From assembly GCA_016795105.1 (NCBI GenBank), contig JAEUIH010000051.1, forward strand, positions 1 through 55,579: 55,579 nucleotides of DNA, given 5' to 3'. How positions within the stretch are numbered: the stretch's first letter is position 1; the number at the start of each line of letters is the position of its first letter. The notes beneath the pieces are model-generated. The model ran no database searches. It was not told where the DNA came from and saw only the letters and a list, made by a program, of their open reading frames with translations. Below, one piece after another: positions 24,599 to 31,970 of this stretch. The translations under genes were made by a program, and so were the position numbers. This DNA is from Planctomyces sp. Its GTDB lineage: Bacteria; Planctomycetota; Planctomycetia; Planctomycetales; Planctomycetaceae.

Positions 24599-26143
24599 TC
24601 AACCAACCGATTTCCTGATACGATCGATCAATCCATTGTCCGGATCTGACAAACTCCGCAACTGGTAGGCACCAGATGCCAGAAACCGATTTCGCCAGTC
24701 ACCGCTGATCTTGTAGAAGTCTTCCATCACAGCGGTGCTGAACTTGTAGTCATGTGAGTCGTTTCCCTTGAGGAAGATCAGTCGCCGAGCCGTATGGATG
24801 AGTTCTCGAGCCCCGTCACCCCTCTCCAGCCATCCAAACATGCGACCCGCAGCAGCTTCTGCGTTGACTCGAACATCGGCAAAAATCTCCTGCATCGCCT
24901 GTTCACTGTTCGTGGAGGTCTCTTTTGCTGTCAGTTCATCAATTCTGACGTTCCCCACTGTTCCGCGCGCCACCATGGCTTCTCGGAACTGCGGCAGGAA
25001 CGCAACGTTCTGGAGCAGGAGTTCACGGCGAGTCAGGTCGTTGCCGGTGTTGTCAAACAAAAAGCGAATCGCATTTGTCGTGGTCATTGCATGCAGTGCA
25101 ACAATGCCCGACTGTCGCATCAGGAGTTCGGCCGACCCAACATGTATCGCGTCATAAATGGTCTGCGGAGAAATCCCCTCATTCAACTGACGTGCAGCAA
25201 GCTGAATCGCTTCATCGGGCGTCCCACTGCGAAACAACTGCAGCAGTTCTGTGACAGCACCCGAATCGGAACGACCGTGCTGCCAGCCATTGCGGATCTC
25301 CGCTGCGGACTTCTGAACCAGCTTCCAGCTGCGATCGGGCCCAAGATCGCTTTCCGCAGGATTGGGCTCTCCATTGTGGTTCAGCATCGCATAAGCCAGC
25401 GAACGCAGGACCGGCTCGGAGTACTCCCATCCAATCGTCTGCAGCGTACGCCAGCTGTTGGCCAGATAAATTGCCTTATGACCGATACTGCGAAAATCCC
25501 GGGCAGCGAACTTTGCAAAAAGATCAAGCGTCTGAGTTGCTCCGAGGTATCTCGACACAGCCGCCGCTGACACGTCAGCTGCTGATTCATCCCATTGACG
25601 CATCGCCGTCTCGAACATCGACACGGTGTTCTCTGGTGATGGTATCTTCGACTGAGCAACCGCCGACATCGTCCAATTGCCCTCAGACACGTCCCGTGTC
25701 TGGCTGCTCTTGAATTCATCGAGCGCCCAGAAGATCGGGAGCCAGCGGTCAGCCGACGGCGATTCAAGGCTTGCAACATGTGCCGAATTCACCACCAGTA
25801 CTGCATGAAACTTGAAACCTACGGCAGGCCTCGGCTGAATATTGCGAATCCCTGCCAGAAACAGGGCTGCAAGTACGTCTTTGTATGGCAATCCGCTTCG
25901 GACGCGCGCTCCCATCTGCTCCATGAGTGAATCTCGAGGAGTCTCTTCAATAAATCGCACGAGCGGCTCAATCTCGTCTCGGAACTGAACTGCATCGGGA
26001 GGCAATGTCGTCTGACTGTCGGCAACGCGCCCAAGCCCAGGCACGAGCACTCCGCTCAATGGTCCTCCGGACGCCGTTGCACCAGAGACAAATACACCGG
26101 CTGCCGATGCTCTCAGCAACTGCCTGCGGGATAAAGCTGCCAT
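24599..26143 (-). CDS. Tat-exported protein of unknown function
   Basis: 514 residues from ATG 26143, with AAGGAG 8 nt upstream. The N-terminus SRRQLLRASAAGVFVSGATA is a twin-arginine signal peptide, so it is exported folded. The body is mainly helical, with the segment GFKFHAVLVVNSAHVASLES and several His residues (HNGEPN, HAMTT) that could bind a metal. I do not assign a catalytic activity; planctomycetes carry related unknown proteins. The genes downstream encode an exported hydrolase, suggesting an extracytoplasmic task. Confidence 0.65.
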   Translation of the reverse strand: MAALSRRQLLRASAAGVFVSGATASGGPLSGVLVPGLGRVADSQTTLPPDAVQFRDEIEPLVRFIEETPRDSLMEQMGARVRSGLPYKDVLAALFLAGIRNIQPRPAVGFKFHAVLVVNSAHVASLESPSADRWLPIFWALDEFKSSQTRDVSEGNWTMSAVAQSKIPSPENTVSMFETAMRQWDESAADVSAAAVSRYLGATQTLDLFAKFAARDFRSIGHKAIYLANSWRTLQTIGWEYSEPVLRSLAYAMLNHNGEPNPAESDLGPDRSWKLVQKSAAEIRNGWQHGRSDSGAVTELLQLFRSGTPDEAIQLAARQLNEGISPQTIYDAIHVGSAELLMRQSGIVALHAMTTTNAIRFLFDNTGNDLTRRELLLQNVAFLPQFREAMVARGTVGNVRIDELTAKETSTNSEQAMQEIFADVRVNAEAAAGRMFGWLERGDGARELIHTARRLIFLKGNDSHDYKFSTAVMEDFYKISGDWRNRFLASGAYQLRSLSDPDNGLIDRIRKSVG

Positions 26144-26164
26144 CGCTCTGTGCTCCTTTTTCGT

Positions 26165-26212
26165 TGTGCCTGTTCTCAGATGTGCTTGCTCTTAGTTGTG
26201 CTTGCTCTCAGT
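26165..26212. repeat. 16-bp tandem repeat, three copies
   Basis: TGTGCCTGTTCTCAGA, TGTGCTTGCTCTTAGT and TGTGCTTGCTCTCAGT follow each other directly, just upstream of the Tat-protein gene. Confidence 0.75.
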
Positions 26213-26291
26213 TGAGCACGGCACGGACGCTTGTTCGAACAATTGCAGAGCGTACCACAACTGCCTCGATTTGTCTTGATGATTTCCGAGT

Positions 26292-26999
26292 TCAGTGTTC
26301 CGAACGGACTTCCTGTATCCGACCATCTTCCATGTTCAAAATCCGATCGGCAACATCGAGAATCCGTGGATCGTGGGTTACCAGCAGAATCGGGCAGGCA
26401 CGATTTCTGGCAAGTTCCTGAAGCAGATTCACAACATCACGACCGGATTGACTGTCGAGAGCCGCAGTGGGCTCATCGGCCAGGATCAGCCGTGGATTCG
26501 CTGCAAGAGCTCGTGCTATCGCTACCCTCTGCTTCTGTCCACCTGACAGTCGGGCAGGGTAGTAATCAAGTCGATCTCCCAAACCAACACTCCTGAGCAG
26601 GTCGTCGGTCATTCGACGAGTCTCTCCGCGAGGAATCTCCGGGTGGAGTTCGAACATCAGCTCCACGTTCTGGCGCGCGGTCAGAAATGGCAGCAGATTG
26701 TGCTGCTGAAAGATGAAGCCGATTTCTCTTCGCGTCTGCACTCGATCTTCGTCGGACGCGTCATGCAGTGGTCTGTTCAGAACTGACAATTGCCCGGCCT
26801 GTACGCGTCTCAAAGCACCAATTAACGTCAGCAAAGTCGTCTTGCCACTTCCACTGGGTCCTGTCATTAAAACGATTTCACCGGCGAGCACGTCAACGCT
26901 CACATCGAACAGGACCTGCTTCTTCAATTCGCCTTCGCCAAACCAGAAGTCCACGTGCCTTGCAGAGATGACTGCATTGTTCGGAATCGATTCCGTCAT
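26292..26999 (-). CDS. devA: ABC transporter ATPase, DevA/LolD-like
   Basis: 235 residues. Walker A GPSGSGKTT (47-55), Q-loop in FIFQQHNLLPF, signature LSGGQKQR (151-158) and Walker B LILADEPT (171-178) are all intact. It belongs to the MacB/LolD/DevA group that powers export together with a single-subunit permease and a membrane fusion protein, and those two genes lie directly upstream. The start is 15 nt after the permease stop. In cyanobacteria DevBCA exports glycolipid through an outer-membrane channel; the substrate here is unknown. Regulation is probably by the TetR protein at the head of the operon. Confidence 0.85.
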   Translation of the reverse strand: MTESIPNNAVISARHVDFWFGEGELKKQVLFDVSVDVLAGEIVLMTGPSGSGKTTLLTLIGALRRVQAGQLSVLNRPLHDASDEDRVQTRREIGFIFQQHNLLPFLTARQNVELMFELHPEIPRGETRRMTDDLLRSVGLGDRLDYYPARLSGGQKQRVAIARALAANPRLILADEPTAALDSQSGRDVVNLLQELARNRACPILLVTHDPRILDVADRILNMEDGRIQEVRSEH

Positions 27000-27014
27000 G
27001 GTCAGCCTGCTGCC

Positions 27015-28166
27015 TCAGAATACATCTGCCGGATCTGCGGTCCGAACTTTTCGGATCGCGATCATGGCAGACATAATGCACATAATCATGGTCAAAGCAA
27101 ACACCGAAACAGCTCGTTCTGTCGTCATCGAAAACTGCATCTGAATCGCTCGTGTCGCAACCCGATACAGAATCAGCGCCAGAAAGAAACCAGGGAAGTA
27201 GCCCAACAGCGACAGAATCACGGCCTGGTTCAGCACGACTCGCAGCAGATATCGATCATCAAACCCCATCGCCTTTAGCGTGGCATACTGAGGAAGATGA
27301 TTCGTGACTTCCGTATAGAGAATCTGATACACAACGACAAAGCCAATGAAGAATCCGACGGCCGCTCCCATCCCAAAAATAAAGTCGATCGGCGCATTCT
27401 CGCGGATAAAGACGATCTCTGAATCGATCAACTGATCTCGTGTCAGCACCTTTGCTTCTGCCCCGAGGTATTCCTGAATCTCACGCTTGACGGCTTCATG
27501 ATCCGCACCTTGCCGAAGCTGGATGAGCCCGAGGTCGACGGATCCCGGAGCACGACTGGGGAACAACCGAAAGAAATTCGCCGATGACATGAAGATGTTG
27601 CCGTCTGAGTTGATCGAGATCCCAACTCGAATCGCTCCAACAATTCTGACCTTCCTCAGATTCACTTCCACATCCATGGGTCCGGATTGCTCAAGCGTTT
27701 GTTCGACCGGGCCGTAGTTGTCGCGACTCAGCCCGTCAAACAGAATTCGATCCGTCTGACGCAGCTCCGATCGGAACTTTTCATAGCCCGGCAGATGCAT
27801 CATCGGATTCTCCGGGTCAACTCCGTAAACACTGACCGGAAACTCCAGCTTCGTCCAGGGGTTTCGCAGTCGTCCCTGAGACATATACATTTCCTGGATC
27901 GTGACCACATCAGGGCTGGAACCTGCCCGATACAGGAGACTTCTGGGAAACTGAGCCGATGCAAAAATTGTTTTTGTTCGAGGACTTACAACGACCAGGT
28001 CTGCATTGACTCGTCGAGCAATCGCCACACTATTGTCCATCGCGCCCTGGCGAATTCCCAACTGGACCAGCATCAGCATCACCGCAACCACCACTCCGGC
28101 AGCCGCGACCATCAGCTTTACTCGATGGAAACTCAGTTGACTCCAGGCCACAAAAAACGGCGACAT
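27015..28166 (-). CDS. devC: ABC transporter permease, DevC-like
   Basis: 383 residues from ATG 28166, which overlaps the DevB stop by 1 nt (TGATG). Topology is the MacB/FtsX type: one N-terminal membrane helix (about 18-40), a periplasmic domain of roughly 220 residues, and three C-terminal helices (starting near 265, 315 and 350). YTEVTNHLPQYATLKAMGF is a recognisable DevC segment coupling to the ATPase. It would work with DevA and DevB to move a lipid or hydrophobic compound outward. Confidence 0.85.
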   Translation of the reverse strand: MSPFFVAWSQLSFHRVKLMVAAAGVVVAVMLMLVQLGIRQGAMDNSVAIARRVNADLVVVSPRTKTIFASAQFPRSLLYRAGSSPDVVTIQEMYMSQGRLRNPWTKLEFPVSVYGVDPENPMMHLPGYEKFRSELRQTDRILFDGLSRDNYGPVEQTLEQSGPMDVEVNLRKVRIVGAIRVGISINSDGNIFMSSANFFRLFPSRAPGSVDLGLIQLRQGADHEAVKREIQEYLGAEAKVLTRDQLIDSEIVFIRENAPIDFIFGMGAAVGFFIGFVVVYQILYTEVTNHLPQYATLKAMGFDDRYLLRVVLNQAVILSLLGYFPGFFLALILYRVATRAIQMQFSMTTERAVSVFALTMIMCIMSAMIAIRKVRTADPADVF

Positions 28167-29281
28167 CAAAATGCCGCCTTTCCGACCGTCGAAGCAGAAG
28201 CCTCGCTGCCACCGGCAGGCGTCAGGCTGATACGTACCTCGACTCGCGAATTTGAAAGCCTCTGAACTTCGTTGCGATCGTGCTCATCCAGAGCAATTCG
28301 GACTTCAATGACTCGTGCGTCCGTGTCACTGACAGGGTCGTTTGTCAGTACGATCTTCCGAGCGACAAGATGGCCGATTTCTGAGACCCGACCCTTCAGC
28401 GGGCGTCCGGATGCGTCCAGGCGAACTTCTGCTTCCATCCCAAGTTTGATCGAAGGAATATCGGCTTCAAAGACTTCTGCGACAGCGTCCATCTGAGCCA
28501 CATTGCCAAGCTCAACAATCCCGGTATCCCGGATCCGCTCGCCTTCACGTGTGTGAATTCGAAGGATGCGTCCACTGAACGGTGCCCGCACTTCTGATGC
28601 CTCCAAATCGGCTTTCGCACGCTCAACAGCTGCTTTCGCCACTGCAACATCCTGTAATGCCGCATTCACGTCAACCTCACGAATCTCCTTCGTCGATGCG
28701 ACAAGACTCGTCAGCCTCTGATGTTCAATCAGCAGTCGATCATATTCCCACTGTTTCTGTTCAAGCGCCTCCTGCGAAACAGCATTCGACTCCGCCAGCT
28801 GTTTCATCCGCTGAAGCTCCCGCAGCACAACTCGAGACTGATCGTCGACAAGCAATGCAGCCGCCTCCTGCGATTGAATGTCTCCAGCCTTCGCGCCCGC
28901 TCGAACTTTGGCCAGCTGAGCCTCCGCCAACGCAACTCTGGCTTCCGCTTCGACAAGTGCAGCCGCCCGGCGAGTCTTCGTGTCGAGCACCGCGATCGTC
29001 TTTCCGCTATAGACGTCCTCACCCTCATGCACCAGCAAACTCTCCAACGTTGCCCCTTCATTGCCGGACTTCGCCGCAACTCGAACGACCGTTCCAGCCG
29101 GCTCGAGTCGACCCAGCGCATAAACATGTGTTCGCTCAGTCACCTTGCTGCCCGCAATCGCCTTCTCTGCCGCTTGTCGGTCGAGCCAGTCACTGATGAA
29201 TTTGCCGGCAACCAGTGTGATCAACAGGATCGCAAATCCCCAAACCATCAGTTTTCGATGAGAACGCCCTGTCGTCTTCAT
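28166..29281 (-). CDS. devB: Membrane fusion protein, DevB/HlyD-like
   Basis: 371 residues. A basic N-terminus and one membrane helix (KLMVWGFAILLITLVAGKFI) precede a biotinyl-lipoyl-like half site (VRVAAKSGNEGATLESLLVHEGEDV), a long coiled-coil hairpin (about residues 90-220, Ala/Glu/Leu-rich) and the second half site with beta-barrel (VRAPFSGRILRIHTREGERI, EVRLDASGRPLKGRVSEIG). It bridges the inner-membrane pump and the cell surface. The ATG overlaps the TetR stop by 4 nt, so the three transport genes are translationally coupled to their regulator. Confidence 0.85.
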   Translation of the reverse strand: MKTTGRSHRKLMVWGFAILLITLVAGKFISDWLDRQAAEKAIAGSKVTERTHVYALGRLEPAGTVVRVAAKSGNEGATLESLLVHEGEDVYSGKTIAVLDTKTRRAAALVEAEARVALAEAQLAKVRAGAKAGDIQSQEAAALLVDDQSRVVLRELQRMKQLAESNAVSQEALEQKQWEYDRLLIEHQRLTSLVASTKEIREVDVNAALQDVAVAKAAVERAKADLEASEVRAPFSGRILRIHTREGERIRDTGIVELGNVAQMDAVAEVFEADIPSIKLGMEAEVRLDASGRPLKGRVSEIGHLVARKIVLTNDPVSDTDARVIEVRIALDEHDRNEVQRLSNSRVEVRISLTPAGGSEASASTVGKAAF

Positions 29282-30000
29282 AATCCCGATCCTGTTTCAG
29301 ACAGCCCCGGTTCTGTGCCTGCCAAACGAGGTTCTGTGGCTGCCAAACCAGGTTCTGTGGCTGCCAAACCAGGTTCTGTGGCTGACAAACCAGGTGCTGT
29401 TGCGAGTACGCCAGATGCAGCGTGTGACATGTGACTCGCGACTCGAGCTTTCAGCTTCGCGCCAATCTCCTGCATCAGCGGATCATTCTCAGAAATGACG
29501 CCCATAAACTGCCACAGGAACAACCCGTCAATCGCCAGCCAGACCAGCAGCTGCTCATAGCCATCCTGAGGATCCGCCAACATCCGGGTTCGCATCCGAG
29601 TCGCCAACTGGCGAAGTGGTTCCATCGCATCCGGACAGTTCACCGCACCAGCCAGCATTGCCAGCATGAATCGCCCAAGCATATCGGATGACAACGGCGA
29701 TGTTTCCACGGCCTGCGAATCATCCGGAAACATACAGCCCACCAAACAACGCGCCCATCGCATCCGCGGATCAGGGTCATCTACGACACGACGCATCATC
29801 ATCTGCTCACATTGCTCACAGAAGTATGACAACACGCCCTGAATTAACTCATCCTTGCTGCGAAAGTGATACATCACCCCGCCTTTGCTGATTCCCGCCT
29901 CTCGGGCGACGTTGTCCAGTGTCATGGACAACAAACCGTCCCGACTCGACAGCCGAATCGCCGCCTCGCAAATCCTGTCTCGAGTCTCCGCCCCAGCCAT
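29278..30000 (-). CDS. TetR-family regulator with a heptapeptide-repeat tail
   Basis: 240 residues from ATG 30000 (CGGGAG 6 nt upstream). The N-terminal HTH (TLDNVAREAGISKGGVMYHF) is canonical TetR. The ligand-binding half continues to about residue 198. The last 40 residues are an unusual tail of five to six units of the form A-A-T-E-P-G-L, encoded by a 21-bp tandem repeat. TetR proteins rarely carry such a tail. It heads the devBCA operon and probably represses it and itself; two palindromes lie over the predicted promoter. The inducer is unknown, possibly the exported compound. Confidence 0.85.
   Translation of the reverse strand: MAGAETRDRICEAAIRLSSRDGLLSMTLDNVAREAGISKGGVMYHFRSKDELIQGVLSYFCEQCEQMMMRRVVDDPDPRMRWARCLVGCMFPDDSQAVETSPLSSDMLGRFMLAMLAGAVNCPDAMEPLRQLATRMRTRMLADPQDGYEQLLVWLAIDGLFLWQFMGVISENDPLMQEIGAKLKARVASHMSHAASGVLATAPGLSATEPGLAATEPGLAATEPRLAGTEPGLSETGSGL
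29287..29410. repeat. 21-bp in-gene tandem repeat
   Basis: About five copies of GGTTCTGTGGCTGCCAAACC(A), some with single changes, inside the 3' end of the TetR gene. Because the period is a multiple of three, copy-number changes keep the frame and only vary the protein tail. Confidence 0.85.
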
Positions 30001-30018
30001 ATCGATCTCCCGTTCCAA

Positions 30019-30058
30019 TTGGTATGTATTACTATACCAACCAGTCGGTACAGTTCAA
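30019..30058 (-). promoter_or_regulatory. Predicted promoter and TetR operators of the dev operon
   Basis: On the minus strand TTGAAC (30058-30053), 16 nt, then TATAGT (30036-30031). A perfect inverted repeat TTGGTAT-N8-ATACCAA (30019-30040) covers the -10 box and start region. An imperfect palindrome TACCAACCAGTCGGTA (30035-30050) fills the spacer and resembles known TetR/AcrR-type sites. A repressor bound here would block the polymerase. Confidence 0.6.
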
Positions 30059-30084
30059 GAGGGAGCGCGGGGATTGCTGGCAGA

Positions 30085-30492
30085 GCCATCCCTGCGCCGC
30101 GGCAGTACTCGAACCAGGGCGGGACAGTAGGTAGCTTGGGCATTCCTGCCCGAGCCATCCCTGCGCCGCGGCAGTACTCGAACCAGAGCGGGACGGGCAG
30201 GAATGCCCATCCTACATTTGGAGCCGCCCTGCGCCGCGGCAGCACTCGAACCAGGGCGGGACGGGCAGGAATGCCCATCCTACATTTGGAGCCATCCCTG
30301 CGCCGCGGCAGTACTCGAACCAGGGCGGGGACGGGCAGGAATGCCCATCCTACATTTGGAGCCATCCCTGCGCCGCGGCAGTACTCGAACCAGCGCGAGA
30401 CGGGCAGGAATGCCCATCCTACATTTGGAGCCGCCCTCGCCGCGGCAGACCTCGAACCAGGGCGGGGACGGGCAGGAATGCCCATCCTACTT
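30085..30492. repeat. Repeat array A: six units of about 69 bp with a hairpin module
   Basis: Units start at 30085, 30154, 30223, 30291, 30361 and 30430. Each has a module GCC(A/G)(T)CCCTGCGCCGCGGC followed by AGTACTCGAACCAG, and a palindromic module GGGCAGGAATGCCC with CATCCTAC behind it; the first unit has the second module inverted. Open frames through the array only spell the repeat. It lies between the divergent TetR and lipoprotein genes. Array C (55148) has the same modules inverted; array B (48100) shares the hairpin module. Confidence 0.9.
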
Positions 30493-30609
30493 ATTAGTTT
30501 GGATTGACCTGGAGGTTGGAAGTTCCGTAGAACCTGTTTGGTCGAATGGATATCGACCTGACGGATCAATAAAGGACGCATAGATCCACTTTTGAATGGA
30601 TGCACATCA

Positions 30610-31101
30610 ATGAGCCGAACTTCTCGCCGCGATACCATATTTCAAATCCTGACGGCAGCTACATCAGTTGCGATGCCGACAGCTCTTTCCGGGTGTGGGA
30701 CACTGCTTTATCCGGAACGTCGTGGCCAGCCCAAGGGTGGGAAGGTGGACTGGACCGTTGTTGGCATGGACTCGATTGGGTTGTTCTTCTTCTTTATTCC
30801 CGGCGTGATCGCATTTGCGATCGACTATGGCAACGGGTCGATGTTTCTTCCTCCGGAAAATGTCTCAGGAGTGAAGGGACGGCAGCCGCTTCCGGCAATG
30901 GGCGACACGACGGAGTTTCATCGTGTGGCGCTCCCATCGGACCAACCGTCGAGTCAGGAAATTGAAGCTGCACTTTTGAGGGAACGGCAGCTGACAGTAC
31001 GGCTTGATGACGAAAGCGTCATTCGGCGACCGATCAAATCGCTGACCGATTTTTGGCGACTCGAGAGAACGTTTCGCAGTGAAACAGCGAAAATCTCCTG
31101 A
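30610..31101 (+). CDS. Putative lipoprotein of unknown function
   Basis: 163 residues from ATG 30610. The N-terminus is basic with a hydrophobic stretch ending in A-L-S-G-C, a lipobox; processing would leave Cys at about residue 29. GCGTLLYPERRGQ followed by GMDSIGLFFFFIPGVIAFAIDY is a conserved block I have seen in a family of bacterial lipoproteins of unknown role, including one membrane-spanning or hairpin segment. The rest is polar. It is separated from the following ABC gene by about 115 nt and may be independent. Confidence 0.6.
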   Translation: MSRTSRRDTIFQILTAATSVAMPTALSGCGTLLYPERRGQPKGGKVDWTVVGMDSIGLFFFFIPGVIAFAIDYGNGSMFLPPENVSGVKGRQPLPAMGDTTEFHRVALPSDQPSSQEIEAALLRERQLTVRLDDESVIRRPIKSLTDFWRLERTFRSETAKIS

Positions 31102-31217
31102 AATTCAGGAACCATTCATTTCGGATCCAACGACGTGTCTCTCGATGTCAGTAGAATCAAGTCAGAGCTGTCTACAATGCAAGGAGTCATCCTTTAGAAC
31201 GAATCTGAGGTGCTCGA

Positions 31218-31970
31218 GTGATTTCTGTTCAGCAGTTAACGCGTCAATTTGGCGATGGACCTGACGCTGTGCTTGCTGTTGATCACCTCAGCTTTGAAGT
31301 TCCTCCTGGTGAGGTCTATGGTCTGCTGGGACCAAATGGAGCCGGCAAGACGACAACACTCAGAATGGTCCTCGGGCTCCTCACGCCGACATCGGGCGAC
31401 GTAGAGATCCTTGGATATCGAGTCTCTGAGCATGCGGATGAAGTGAAGCGTCAGATCGGGCTTGTTTCGGCGAGTGCCGGGCTTTACCAATGGTTAACAC
31501 CCAGGGAAATCCTCGAGTTCTTTGCCGGCGGCTACGGTCTTGATCCTGAACAAGTGCAGCATCAGGTTGAGCGTTTGGCGGATCTGATGGACCTGCGGCG
31601 ATTTCTGGATCGACGGTCGGCCACTCTGAGTACCGGCCAAAAGCAACGGGTGAATTTAGCGAGGGCGCTGGTGCATGATCCGCCCGTGGTCCTGCTCGAC
31701 GAACCGACTCGAGGCCTGGACGTCGTTGGTTCGCAGGTCGTGTTCGACTTTGTGAATACTCTCCGAAGTGAAGGCAAGGCCATTGTGGTTTGCACGCATC
31801 AGCTTGATGAAGCTGAGCGGCTGTGCGATCGATTTGGCCTGCTGTTCCGAGGCAGGCTTCGCTATGAAGGCACACTTCAGGACCTTCGCGAACAAACGCA
31901 GCGGGCAACGATCGTCGAAATGTTTCTGGACCTGCTGAGAAGCCCTCAACCGGTGGAGGTATCCGCTTAA
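31218..31970 (+). CDS. natA: ABC transporter ATPase, NatA-like
   Basis: 250 residues from GTG 31218 (GAGG 7 nt upstream). Walker [10 protein letters not shown] near 38, signature LSTGQKQR near 137 and Walker [11 protein letters not shown] near 157 are intact; [13 protein letters not shown] is the H-loop region. It belongs to the ABC-2 group that includes the Na+-extruding NatAB and many drug or polysaccharide exporters. The next gene, a permease fused to a CPBP protease, overlaps it (TAATG), so the two form one transporter. Substrate is not evident. Confidence 0.85.
   Translation: MISVQQLTRQFGDGPDAVLAVDHLSFEVPPGEVYGLLGPNGAGKTTTLRMVLGLLTPTSGDVEILGYRVSEHADEVKRQIGLVSASAGLYQWLTPREILEFFAGGYGLDPEQVQHQVERLADLMDLRRFLDRRSATLSTGQKQRVNLARALVHDPPVVLLDEPTRGLDVVGSQVVFDFVNTLRSEGKAIVVCTHQLDEAERLCDRFGLLFRGRLRYEGTLQDLREQTQRATIVEMFLDLLRSPQPVEVSA

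Noticed and set aside
30085-30492. CRISPR-like array
   Set aside because: Units are contiguous tandem repeats of about 69 bp without unique spacers, and no cas genes are near. The same applies to 48100-48355 and 55148-55495.
29866-30507. 213-residue plus-strand protein (and other frames through the three arrays)
   Set aside because: The amino-acid sequence is only the translated repeat (GRNAHPTFG / GQECPSY pieces), without start signals.
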